Of a stretch of 14,707 nucleotides of DNA, positions 1-6,899 are shown piece by piece; positions within the stretch are counted from its first letter, which is position 1, and every line of letters begins with the position of its first letter. Origin of the DNA: Spirochaetaceae bacterium (GTDB taxonomy: Bacteria; Spirochaetota; Spirochaetia; Treponematales; Breznakiellaceae); contig JAISCK010000188.1 of NCBI GenBank assembly GCA_031265635.1, positions 1-14,707 on the forward strand. The letters are read 5' to 3'. The notes beneath the pieces are model-generated. The model saw nothing but the letters and a program-made list of their open reading frames with translations. It was not told the origin of the DNA and searched no databases. The translations under genes were made by a program, and so were the position numbers.

Positions 1-465
1 TATGAACGGGTCAAGTCCCTGCGCTTCCTGGGCCATTCGGTCCTGGTTCATTATTCAATACTCGAAGAACTCAGCCTTGTGGAAGAAAGAATCCGGGAAG
101 CGGCGGAAACCAGCGCCGAAGTGCGGCGCTGGATCAGCAGCCTTGAGACCCTCACCGGCTGGAACTGGCGCACCATCGCCGATACCCAGTCACGGAGCTT
201 TCACGCCTACGGCGCGGCCATTGATCTGCTTCCCCGCTCGCTGGGGGGCCTGGAAACCTATTGGCTCTGGGCGGCGGAGCGCAGCCCCGAATGGTGGGCC
301 GTTCCCTACAGCAGGCGTTTCCATCCCCCGGAGGCGGTGATAAAGGCTTTTGAAGCCTACGGCTTTGTCTGGGGCGGCAAATGGACTTTCTTTGATACCA
401 TGCACTTTGAATACCGCCCCGAACTCCTCCTCCTTGGCGGACTTTCCATTGAAGCACACCGTTAG
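1..465 (+). CDS. M15-family metallopeptidase, 3' part (left end outside window)
   Basis: The frame is open from base 1 to a TAG at 463-465 (154 codons visible), so the true start lies to the left; the first internal ATG at 79 is not likely to be the start. The fragment carries the zinc peptidase signature of the VanY / L-alanyl-D-glutamate peptidase group (M15). SFHAYGAAID gives the metal ligands His68 and Asp75 (numbered from the first visible codon), and near the end GFVWGGKW is followed by FDTMHFE, giving the catalytic acid Asp132 and the third ligand His135. Known members cut peptide cross-links or stem peptides of peptidoglycan in the periplasm, so a cell-wall remodelling role is inferred. 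Whether the missing N-terminus holds a signal peptide or a wall-binding domain cannot be seen. The next gene is on the same strand after a 132-base gap. Confidence 0.82.
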   Translation, partial: YERVKSLRFLGHSVLVHYSILEELSLVEERIREAAETSAEVRRWISSLETLTGWNWRTIADTQSRSFHAYGAAIDLLPRSLGGLETYWLWAAERSPEWWAVPYSRRFHPPEAVIKAFEAYGFVWGGKWTFFDTMHFEYRPELLLLGGLSIEAHR

Positions 466-597
466 CTGTTTTCACCTGTCATAATTTTTGGGCCTTTACC
501 GTATATCAAACTACCCTCCAAGGGAGACACGCTAATCCTTCCGGCAGCTATTTGTGTAAATGGCGGATAGAGTGGAGAATATGTTGTAAGAGGCGGC

Positions 598-930
598 ATG
601 ACTGAACAAGATATTCGAAGATTATTCAGCCTGAACCTGAGGCGTATCAGAAGCCGGCGGGACCTGTCCCAACTGGCCCTGGCCAACAAGGCTGATCTGA
701 CCCATAATTTTGTCAATGATATTGAAAACAGCAAGAAATGGGTCTCGCCCAAGACAATGGAAAAACTCACTGAGGCCCTGGGAATAGAGCCCCATGAGCT
801 GTTCCTCCCCGATGTCAAGCTGAAGCAGGAAGAAGTTGACCGGCTTTCAGACTATATTGACGATTTTTCGGATACCCTGATCAAATCGGTGCATGAACTC
901 AAGACCAGGTATCTTGAGTCTGACGAATGA
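598..930 (+). CDS. Small XRE-family transcriptional regulator (first copy)
   Basis: A 110-residue protein with an N-terminal Cro/CI-type helix-turn-helix (about residues 8-68). The fold is marked by LNLRRIRSRRDLSQLALA, then the recognition-helix stretch LTHNFVNDIENSKKWVS, then the closing helix METLTEAL-like segment and IEPHELFL. The tail (about 75-110) is a charged amphipathic helix, probably for dimerisation. ATG at 598 follows an AGAGGCGG purine tract that can serve as ribosome binding site; the ATG at 581 is closed by a stop within three codons. It converges on ftsH with 17 bases between the stop codons. It has the same architecture as the second regulator at 5105, including the shared IExxELFL segment, so the two look like paralogues. 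Its target is unknown; nothing in the sequence ties it to ftsH control. Confidence 0.85.
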   Translation: MTEQDIRRLFSLNLRRIRSRRDLSQLALANKADLTHNFVNDIENSKKWVSPKTMEKLTEALGIEPHELFLPDVKLKQEEVDRLSDYIDDFSDTLIKSVHELKTRYLESDE

Positions 931-931
931 C

Positions 932-956
932 GCCCTGCGGGGCAGCCCTACAGGGC
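932..956. terminator. Possible shared hairpin between convergent genes
   Basis: GCCCTG at 932-937 and CAGGGC at 951-956 form a perfect 6-bp stem spanning the 17-base gap between the XRE gene and ftsH and overlapping the ftsH stop codon (948-950). Two smaller stems, GCCC/GGGC at 932-943 and at 945-956, are alternatives. No T-tract follows on either strand, so this is only a weak candidate for a bidirectional terminator. Confidence 0.3.
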
Positions 957-2891
957 CCCCTCCAAAAGGGCCTTGAATTCCTTTTCGTCAAGGGTTTCCT
1001 TCTCAAGCAGTACGGCTGAGACCTTGTCAAGGAGTTCCTTTTTTTCGGTGAGCGTGGCTTTAACCGCCGCGTAGCGCTGTTCCACAATATGGGCGATTTC
1101 CTCATCTATGTACTGCTGGGTCGCCTCTGAATACTCCCGCTGAAAGAGCGGTTCCTGCCGTTCACCGCCGGGAACGCCCCGGGAGGTCAGGGCCACATGT
1201 TTAAAGCGGCTCGACATGCCGTAGTCGGTGATCATCTTCCGCGCTATGTCGGTGGCCTTGGTAAGGTCGCTTGCCGCCCCGGTGGAATATTCGCCGGTTA
1301 TCATTTCTTCGGCAATGCGGCCGCCGAGGAGTATGTCTATTTTTCCCAGTAAATCGGACTGGGTAACGGTATACCGGTCCTCAACAGGCATTTGCAGGGT
1401 ATAGCCAAGGGCAAAGCCACGGGGAATTATCGAAATTTTCTGAACCGGGTCGGCATTAGGTGTAAGAGCGGCGACCAGGGCATGACCGGTCTCATGATAG
1501 GCGGTGAGCCTGCGCTCTTCCGGTTTAAGCACCCTGGTTTTCTTTTGCAGGCCCGCGACGGTCTTTTCTATGGCCTCATCGAAATCCTGCTGCTCAACAA
1601 GTTTCCTGCCGGACCTGACGGCCAGAAGGGCGGCCTCGTTTACGATATTGGCAAGGTCCGCGCCCGAAAACCCTGAGGTAATCCTTGACACCACGGCAAG
1701 ATCCACCTGGGGAGAGAGCTTTACATCACGGGAATGTATCTTGAGTATTTCCTCACGGCCCTTGAGGTCAGGCCGGTCTACCAGCACCTGGCGGTCAAAG
1801 CGGCCGGGCCTGAGCAGCGCCGGGTCCAGCACATCGGGCCGGTTTGTGGCGGCCAGGATGATGAGGCCGCTCGTGGCGTCAAACCCGTCCATTTCAACAA
1901 GAAGCTGGTTAAGGGTCTGTTCGCGCTCGTCGTTGCTTCCGGCCATATTGGTGATTCTGCTCTTGCCTATGGCGTCAAGCTCGTCAATAAAAATAATGCA
2001 CGGCGCCTTGTCCCTGGCCTGTTTGAAAAGATCCCGCACCCGCGCCGCGCCGACGCCGACAAACATTTCCACAAAATCGGCGCCGCTCATCCTGAAAAAC
2101 GAAACCGACGCCTCACCGGCCACAGCCCTGGCAAGGAGGGTCTTGCCGGTTCCCGGAGGCCCGACAAGAAGCACGCCCTTGGGTATCTTGCCGCCTATGT
2201 CGGTGTACTTTTTGGGGGTTTTGAGGAAGTCAACAACCTCCACAAGTTCTTCCTTGGCCTCGTCAACGCCGGCCACATCCTTAAACCTGGTGGCAATATC
2301 CCCCTCGGCGACAATCACCGCCTTGTTCTGCCCCACCGAAAGAACATTGCCGTTCATATTGCCCAGGCGCTTGATAAAAAAGCGCCATATAAAGATAAAA
2401 AACGCGCTGGGCAGCACCCAGCTGAAAATGATATTGAGTACCGCGCTTCCTTCCCTGGAAACCGCGTAATAGGCAACGCCTTTTTCGTCCATGAACTTGA
2501 CAAAATTCTCGTCATTAATTGGAACAGTACGGAACGCCTCTTCCTGGCTGGCGTAACGCCGGGTCAGGGGCACGGGCCTGGTCCTCGCTTCGGTAGTGTA
2601 GCCGGTAAAATACGAGTCGGAAAGTTCAACCCGCTTAATCTCGCCGGACGCTATTTTTGTCTTGAATTCGGAAAAATCTATGGTAGGGTTCACTCTGTTG
2701 AGAAACACATAATTGAAAAGGCTCATCCCCATAATAAGGATAAGCACATATCCTATGGTGAATTTCCATCCGCCCAGGGGGCTGTTGCCCGGCCCCTGCT
2801 TGGGAGGACCGCCAAAGGGAAACTGGGGCCCGTCTTTTTTTGGTTTTTTCTTGTCCCACCGGGAATCTTCCGGGGCGTTGAAATCGCTCAC
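948..2891 (-). CDS. ftsH: ATP-dependent zinc metalloprotease FtsH
   Basis: A 647-residue membrane-anchored AAA+ protease that extracts and degrades misfolded membrane proteins and some cytosolic regulators as a hexamer at the inner membrane. Residues 1-41 are a hydrophilic Lys/Pro/Gly-rich cytoplasmic extension, longer than in E. coli. TM1 is about 43-64, the periplasmic domain about 65-150, TM2 about 152-173. The AAA module has Walker A GPPGTGKT (244-251), pore loop MFVGVG (276-281), Walker B IIFIDE (299-304) and the second region of homology with its arginines near 361-367. The protease site is HETGH (466-470), with Asp542 in AASDLTKAT as third zinc ligand. All catalytic residues are present. 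The start is GTG at 2891, chosen because AAGGAG lies 8 bases upstream. It stands alone as a transcription unit between a convergent regulator and the hydrolase gene. Confidence 0.97.
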   Translation of the reverse strand: MSDFNAPEDSRWDKKKPKKDGPQFPFGGPPKQGPGNSPLGGWKFTIGYVLILIMGMSLFNYVFLNRVNPTIDFSEFKTKIASGEIKRVELSDSYFTGYTTEARTRPVPLTRRYASQEEAFRTVPINDENFVKFMDEKGVAYYAVSREGSAVLNIIFSWVLPSAFFIFIWRFFIKRLGNMNGNVLSVGQNKAVIVAEGDIATRFKDVAGVDEAKEELVEVVDFLKTPKKYTDIGGKIPKGVLLVGPPGTGKTLLARAVAGEASVSFFRMSGADFVEMFVGVGAARVRDLFKQARDKAPCIIFIDELDAIGKSRITNMAGSNDEREQTLNQLLVEMDGFDATSGLIILAATNRPDVLDPALLRPGRFDRQVLVDRPDLKGREEILKIHSRDVKLSPQVDLAVVSRITSGFSGADLANIVNEAALLAVRSGRKLVEQQDFDEAIEKTVAGLQKKTRVLKPEERRLTAYHETGHALVAALTPNADPVQKISIIPRGFALGYTLQMPVEDRYTVTQSDLLGKIDILLGGRIAEEMITGEYSTGAASDLTKATDIARKMITDYGMSSRFKHVALTSRGVPGGERQEPLFQREYSEATQQYIDEEIAHIVEQRYAAVKATLTEKKELLDKVSAVLLEKETLDEKEFKALLEGAL

Positions 2892-2910
2892 TTATTCCGC
2901 TCCTTCTTTT

Positions 2911-2945
2911 CCTATAATATAATTCTTTTTGGAAGAATAAGCTAT
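2911..2945 (-). promoter_or_regulatory. AT-rich ftsH upstream region with inverted repeat
   Basis: Upstream of ftsH the minus strand holds overlapping -10-like hexamers (TATATT, revcomp of 2916-2921) and a small perfect inverted repeat ATTCTT/AAGAAT (2922-2927 and 2933-2938, 5-base loop). No good -35 lies at 17-18 bases, and no CIRCE-type heat-shock repeat is visible. This is the probable promoter zone, but exact elements are uncertain. Confidence 0.35.
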
Positions 2946-3012
2946 TGAAAAGCCCTGAAACTACGGGCGGAGTATATTCTCTTCATAAACGCCCGCCCCG
3001 GTGAGATGGGGC
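2946..3012 (-). terminator. Weak hairpins after the hydrolase gene
   Basis: Two short stems follow the stop codon of the hydrolase gene on the minus strand: GCCCC/GGGGC (2995-2999 with 3008-3012), and GCCC/GGGC (2965-2968 with 2952-2955) which is followed on the minus strand by CTTTTC's T-run (2948-2951). The second resembles a short intrinsic terminator placed just before the ftsH promoter zone. Stems are only 4-5 bp, so support is modest. Confidence 0.3.
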
Positions 3013-3051
3013 AGGTATTCATGCTGTATGACGGGTTTTATCAGACTCTGG

Positions 3052-4935
3052 TTAGAAGGTAGTTGTTACCACCTTGGCCGAGCCGAGGATGGTAGTGGTG
3101 TTGGAACAGCTGATCAGTGTTACCATTATCCCGTTGATGATACCGGCAAGGTATGGATTTCTGGTGCGCTTGTAGATGATGCGGGACACTACTGCCGCGC
3201 CAAAGAGGATGACGATAACAGGGAACAGCCAAATGGGGCCGATTCGGTCGGACTCCGCCATGTACCAGAACGGGTTGCCGGTGGTGAAGAAGGTAGAGTA
3301 TTGAATGACGACAATGACAATGGCGGCGATGACGTTGCCAAGGCCCATCACCGCGGTATTTACCCATTCACGTTTTGCCAGCGCGTTATAGTTGAAGCAG
3401 TTGACGGTGACGGAGTTGGTGATATAGTACAGCAGGAACAGCGGTAAATAGCGTACCGCAATGCCAATCTTGTCAGCGCCAAAGGCTTTCACTGCCAGTA
3501 CCCACACGCGGAAATCTGTTTTGAAGAAGTATGCCGCAAGGAAGACGATAGAAAAGGTAATCACAACGACGATGAGGGAGAGCAGCAGCGTTTTGAGCAA
3601 TGGTTTTACGCCGATAAGTACACCGGATTCGCGCAGGGACATGCCGTGCTTTTTGCCGTACAGATGGAAGGACAGGGCCATGACGAGGATGGAGAATCCC
3701 CCGCAGGCCGCCGCCCAGGCGCTGATGGTGAGAGGGCCTGTTTGCGGCCAGAAGGCGGTGGACTGGCCATAGACACGCGCCACGATGAACAGATAGCTGA
3801 AGCCGGAGAAGAGCGCCGACACCACCAGGCTGCCCCAGAACCAAAGCAGTCCCTGGCCGGTGGGCTTTGGCGCCGGTTTTACCATCCCGGCGGCTGCGAG
3901 GCCGGCAAAGGCCGGGGTTTGCAGCATGTACAGCGTGAAGGTTACCATAAAGATGAAAAAGCCGCACAAGCCAATAAAGTTGAAGACGGTTTTCCACTGC
4001 CACACCTGGTTTGCGGCGGGCAGCGGCTGCGGTGCGCCGAACACCGTTTCAAAAAAGTCTATGCCATGACCTACCGCCGTTTTGGAAAAAACAACCCAGG
4101 GGTGGATCATATAGGGGGTATAGATGACACGCTGGGCAGTGACACCGCCGAAGTTGCGGGTATAGAACCGGCTGGAGACGGGAGTACCGTCAAACCCCAA
4201 TGGGCTGTCATTAAAATTCAGGAATTGCTTTGCCTGGGGTGTGCCGATGAAATCCTTTGGCAGGGAGATGGGAGTACCGTCTTCTTCATACCAGGCAAAG
4301 TAAAAGTCGTCAAACTGGCTGGCGATGATGCCGATGTGGCGGTTGCCAAAATCGGCGCTATGGTCAGCGCCGGTGTCGTCATTCCAGTCCGCCGCTTGCA
4401 GCAGGTTTGCGCGGATCAGCGGCCTTTCCCGCGCGTTGTCAATCACAATGGCCATGTTGCTGGCAGTGCCGCCGCTGGAGTGGCCCGTTACGCCAATGCG
4501 GCCGGAGTCCACGTAATACAGCGAATCCAAAAGTACGACGGCGCCGTCCACGCCCACGCCGCCATCGTAAAGCTCTTCCAGCGTCGTGTTTTCGCTGTTG
4601 CCGTGGCCGTGCATATCAAGAGCCAGCACCACATAACCCCGCCGGGCAAACTCGGTAAAATAGGCGTCCTGCATTTCCTTGTTGTTAAACCAGCCCTCTA
4701 TGCACACAATGGCGGGCGCCGGTGTTTCGGCGGTGGCGTTTGGCGGCACAAAGAGGTAGCCGCTCAATTCGTGCCCCTGGGGGCTTTCCCACACCAGTGT
4801 TTTCATTGCGATTTTGCCGCCTGCTGTTTGTACGGCGCCCGCGCCGACCATACCGATAAGGCACAGTAGCAGCGCAATGACTGGAGCCATCGCCGCTGTG
4901 GTCTTAGCCCCCATACCTTTGTAGAACTTCTTCAT
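3052..4935 (-). CDS. Alpha/beta hydrolase fused to a C-terminal multi-pass membrane domain
   Basis: A 627-residue protein. A hydrophobic segment at about 15-36 is a signal anchor or signal peptide. Residues about 44-300 are an alpha/beta hydrolase related to the dienelactone hydrolase/acyl peptidase group: strand and turn ALDMHGHG (105-112), nucleophile elbow GHSSGG (151-156, Ser153), a likely acid among Asp209/210 in SQFDD and a likely catalytic His290 in VGHG. From about 315 the chain becomes strongly hydrophobic, with some seven or eight predicted membrane spans (roughly 317-338, 363-386, 402-425, 447-470, 491-510, 528-548, 565-585, perhaps 596-612). If the N-terminal helix is a membrane span, the hydrolase domain would face the periplasm. 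ATG at 4935 is preceded by AAGGAGGT, a very strong ribosome binding site. It is divergent from a small XRE regulator. The substrate is not predictable; I do not recognise the membrane domain. Confidence 0.85.
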   Translation of the reverse strand: MKKFYKGMGAKTTAAMAPVIALLLCLIGMVGAGAVQTAGGKIAMKTLVWESPQGHELSGYLFVPPNATAETPAPAIVCIEGWFNNKEMQDAYFTEFARRGYVVLALDMHGHGNSENTTLEELYDGGVGVDGAVVLLDSLYYVDSGRIGVTGHSSGGTASNMAIVIDNARERPLIRANLLQAADWNDDTGADHSADFGNRHIGIIASQFDDFYFAWYEEDGTPISLPKDFIGTPQAKQFLNFNDSPLGFDGTPVSSRFYTRNFGGVTAQRVIYTPYMIHPWVVFSKTAVGHGIDFFETVFGAPQPLPAANQVWQWKTVFNFIGLCGFFIFMVTFTLYMLQTPAFAGLAAAGMVKPAPKPTGQGLLWFWGSLVVSALFSGFSYLFIVARVYGQSTAFWPQTGPLTISAWAAACGGFSILVMALSFHLYGKKHGMSLRESGVLIGVKPLLKTLLLSLIVVVITFSIVFLAAYFFKTDFRVWVLAVKAFGADKIGIAVRYLPLFLLYYITNSVTVNCFNYNALAKREWVNTAVMGLGNVIAAIVIVVIQYSTFFTTGNPFWYMAESDRIGPIWLFPVIVILFGAAVVSRIIYKRTRNPYLAGIINGIMVTLISCSNTTTILGSAKVVTTTF

Positions 4936-5037
4936 AGAAACCTCCTTGTGTTCGTTGTCATGGTAAACAGGACAAATTTCCTTAAAATCTTTTGAAGGTT
5001 CTTAAAAAAACCCATCAAAAAGATATGTATTAGATAG

Positions 5038-5066
5038 AAAATAATATGCATTGCATAGTAAGTCAA
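5038..5066 (-). promoter_or_regulatory. Promoter of the hydrolase gene
   Basis: On the minus strand TTGACT (5061-5066) and TATTTT (5038-5043) are separated by exactly 17 bases. The -35 matches the vegetative consensus at five of six positions and the -10 at four of six. Transcription would give a leader of about 95 bases before the strong ribosome binding site of the hydrolase gene. Confidence 0.5.
5042..5060. promoter_or_regulatory. Palindromic operator candidate
   Basis: TATGCA-T-TGCATA (5045-5057) is a perfect 13-base odd-centred palindrome. It extends to a near-perfect 19-base palindrome (5042-5060) with one mismatched pair. It fills the spacer between the -35 and -10 of the hydrolase promoter, a classical repressor position, and lies about 45 bases before the start of the divergent XRE regulator, the obvious candidate to bind it. 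Confidence 0.5.
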
Positions 5067-5081
5067 GTAAAAAAAAGTCCT

Positions 5082-5103
5082 TACTATTACTTCATAGATA
5101 GTA
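5082..5103. repeat. Inverted repeat just before the second XRE start
   Basis: TACTAT (5082-5087) and ATAGTA (5098-5103) form a perfect 6-base inverted repeat with a 10-base spacer ending one base before the ATG of the regulator at 5105. The same half-site ATAGTA recurs at 5055-5060 in the hydrolase promoter and at 5464-5469 before the GHMP kinase. It could be an autoregulatory site. Confidence 0.35.
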
Positions 5104-5104
5104 T

Positions 5105-5425
5105 ATGAAACGGCTTGGAACAATTTTTGCAAATAATTTAAGGGAATACCGCCGGAAACGCGGTTTGACACAGGAAAAACTGGCTGAAATGGTCGAAGTG
5201 TCTACTCATCATATTGGTATGATAGAACTTACCCGCAATTTCCCTACCTTTGACCTTATTGAACGCATTGCCGAGGCTCTGGACATCGAATTTTATGAGC
5301 TGTTTCTTGCCCCCCAATCCCCCAAAGAAGAACTGGAAAAACTGCGCCGGACAATCATTGACGAAATAAAGCAGACCGTTGATGACTCCATACAAAAAGC
5401 CTTTTCCGGCAAGTGTAAAGAATAG
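5105..5425 (+). CDS. Small XRE-family transcriptional regulator (second copy)
   Basis: A 106-residue protein with an N-terminal Cro/CI-type helix-turn-helix: NNLREYRRKRGLTQEKLAEM (about 10-29), recognition helix around VSTHHIGMIE (32-41), closing helix and IEFYELFL (about 59-66). A charged amphipathic tail of about 40 residues (QSPKEELEKLRR...) follows. It matches the layout of the regulator at 598. No Shine-Dalgarno sequence precedes ATG 5105, so initiation may be leaderless or use an atypical signal. It is divergent from the hydrolase-membrane gene across 169 AT-rich bases containing a palindrome and an inverted repeat. Local control of that gene and of itself is therefore the most economical inference. 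The GHMP kinase follows on the same strand 49 bases later. Confidence 0.87.
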   Translation: MKRLGTIFANNLREYRRKRGLTQEKLAEMVEVSTHHIGMIELTRNFPTFDLIERIAEALDIEFYELFLAPQSPKEELEKLRRTIIDEIKQTVDDSIQKAFSGKCKE

Positions 5426-5439
5426 ACCTCATCTTTCAT

Positions 5440-5468
5440 CTGACAAATTTGAATTTATGGACTATAGT
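5440..5468 (+). promoter_or_regulatory. Promoter of the GHMP kinase gene
   Basis: CTGACA (5440-5445) and TATAGT (5463-5468) are spaced by exactly 17 bases. Each hexamer matches the vegetative consensus at five of six positions. A start site about 7 bases after the -10 would fall at 5475, the A of an in-frame ATG, predicting a leaderless message. The -10 lies within the 8-base palindrome ACTATAGT (5461-5468). Confidence 0.6.
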
Positions 5469-5474
5469 ATACGT

Positions 5475-6821
5475 ATGACCGCCCAGGAATTACTCAGGCG
5501 CTTGGATAGTCCCGCCTCGGAAACCGCCCTGTCGCTGTTTTACAAAGACCCGGAGCGTTCCCGGCAGCGGGCAAAGGCGCTGGTCCGGGGACTTGCGGAG
5601 CATGTTTCAGACGGGGAGACAGTACGGCTTTTCAGCGCCCCGGGCCGCACCGAACTGGGCGGAAACCACACCGACCATAACCGGGGAAGGGTTCTTGCCG
5701 CGTCAATACAGCTTGACATACTCGCCGCGGTTTCGCCCCGGAAAGACAAGAAAGTCTTTTTCCGTTCCTCAGGCTTTGATGATGTGGAACTGGACCTTTC
5801 GGATCTCGGCAGAAAAAGCGAAGAAGAAGGAAGCACCCGCGCCCTGATACGCGGCGTAGCGGCGGCCTTTGCCACGCGGGGCATAGAAACCGGGGGCTTC
5901 ACCGGAAACGCCGAATCCCTGGTACTCCCCGGATCGGGCCTTTCCTCATCGGCGGCGGTCGAGGTACTCATCGCCAGTATCTTTGACCGGCTTTTCGGGG
6001 GAGGCCGCCAAAGGTCCCTTGAAATCGCCAAAATAGGCCAGTGGGCGGAAAACGAATACTTCGGCAAACCGTCGGGCCTCATGGACCAGGCCGCCTGCGC
6101 CTCGGGAGGAGCCGTGGCCATAGACCTAAAAGACATCGAAAATCCAAAAGTTAAGGTGGTTCCCTTTAATCCCGAAGCCGCCGGATTTGCGCTCTGCGTC
6201 GTGGACACCAGGGGAAGCCACGCCGGCCTTACCCCGGACTATGCCGCCATACCGGACGAAATGAAAGCAGTCGCCGGCTTTTTCGGGAAGACCGTGCTGC
6301 GGGAAACCAGTCTCAGGGCGGTACTTGAACACTGCGCCGAACTGCGCGCCGGCCTCGGCGACAGGGCGGTGCTGCGGGCCCTGCATTTTTTTGCGGAAAA
6401 CGACCGGGTCCCCCTCATGACGCGCGCCCTGGAAGCACTTAACGCCGAAAAGGACCGCGGAGCCAAAGGCAAAATCATGGACCGCTTTCTCAACCTGGTC
6501 AATCAGTCTGGTTCTTCATCCTGTATGCTGCTGCAAAATATCTATGCCGCCGGAAAACCCCGCGAGCAGGGCATCAGCCTGGCCCTCGCCCTGACCAGGA
6601 TTTTTCTCGAAACCCAGACTGCCGGGCAGACCCTAAACGGCGCCTGCCACGGCGCTTGCCGGGTACACGGCGGCGGCTTTGCCGGGACCATACAGGCCTA
6701 TATCCCCCTGGAAAGCCTTCCCGCCTATACCGAAAACATGGAAACGGTCTTCGGCAGGGGAGCGCTTACCCCCCTCGCCATACGCCCCGTAGGCGCCGCC
6801 GAGATTGAACTACCCGCCTGA
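5475..6821 (+). CDS. galK: Galactokinase-family GHMP kinase
   Basis: From ATG 5475 the protein is 448 residues, somewhat longer than a typical galactokinase of about 390. The open frame reaches back to 5379, but that overlaps the XRE gene; ATG 5457 is also possible. I chose 5475 because a strong promoter places the transcript start there and none of the starts has a Shine-Dalgarno. Positions are from that start. The GalK signature region is GRTELGGNHTDHN (57-69). The GHMP ATP-binding loop is PGSGLSSSAA (about 152-161). The catalytic-base aspartate is in MDQ (Asp204), and the C-terminal glycine motif is GGGFAG (399-404). These support phosphorylation of galactose or a related sugar at C1 in the cytoplasm. 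The usual Glu of the EHTD motif is Asn here, so the sugar specificity may differ. No galT or galE is in view to confirm a Leloir role. Confidence 0.85.
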   Translation: MTAQELLRRLDSPASETALSLFYKDPERSRQRAKALVRGLAEHVSDGETVRLFSAPGRTELGGNHTDHNRGRVLAASIQLDILAAVSPRKDKKVFFRSSGFDDVELDLSDLGRKSEEEGSTRALIRGVAAAFATRGIETGGFTGNAESLVLPGSGLSSSAAVEVLIASIFDRLFGGGRQRSLEIAKIGQWAENEYFGKPSGLMDQAACASGGAVAIDLKDIENPKVKVVPFNPEAAGFALCVVDTRGSHAGLTPDYAAIPDEMKAVAGFFGKTVLRETSLRAVLEHCAELRAGLGDRAVLRALHFFAENDRVPLMTRALEALNAEKDRGAKGKIMDRFLNLVNQSGSSSCMLLQNIYAAGKPREQGISLALALTRIFLETQTAGQTLNGACHGACRVHGGGFAGTIQAYIPLESLPAYTENMETVFGRGALTPLAIRPVGAAEIELPA

Positions 6822-6899
6822 AAAAGAATGTACCGCGAAGCAGACCGCTACGTGGTTAATTACAGGAGAAAAAATTTAAGAAAGGGGAAGTGGGGCCGG

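Noticed and set aside
571..589. GGAG followed by ATG-TTG-TAA, a possible mini leader frame before the first XRE gene
   Set aside because: Spacing from GGAG to ATG is only 3 bases and two codons is too short to support a regulatory leader claim.
1504..2948. Two plus-strand open frames opposite ftsH (321 and 404 codons)
   Set aside because: Both are antisense shadows of ftsH, with Arg/Ser- or His-rich composition and no recognisable domain.
3646..4869. Plus-strand open frame opposite the hydrolase-membrane gene
   Set aside because: Antisense shadow; the minus-strand frame has a strong ribosome binding site, GHSSGG motif and membrane helices.
5540..6208. Minus-strand open frame opposite the GHMP kinase
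   Set aside because: Ser/Arg/Pro-rich translation with no motif, fully inside a well-supported gene.
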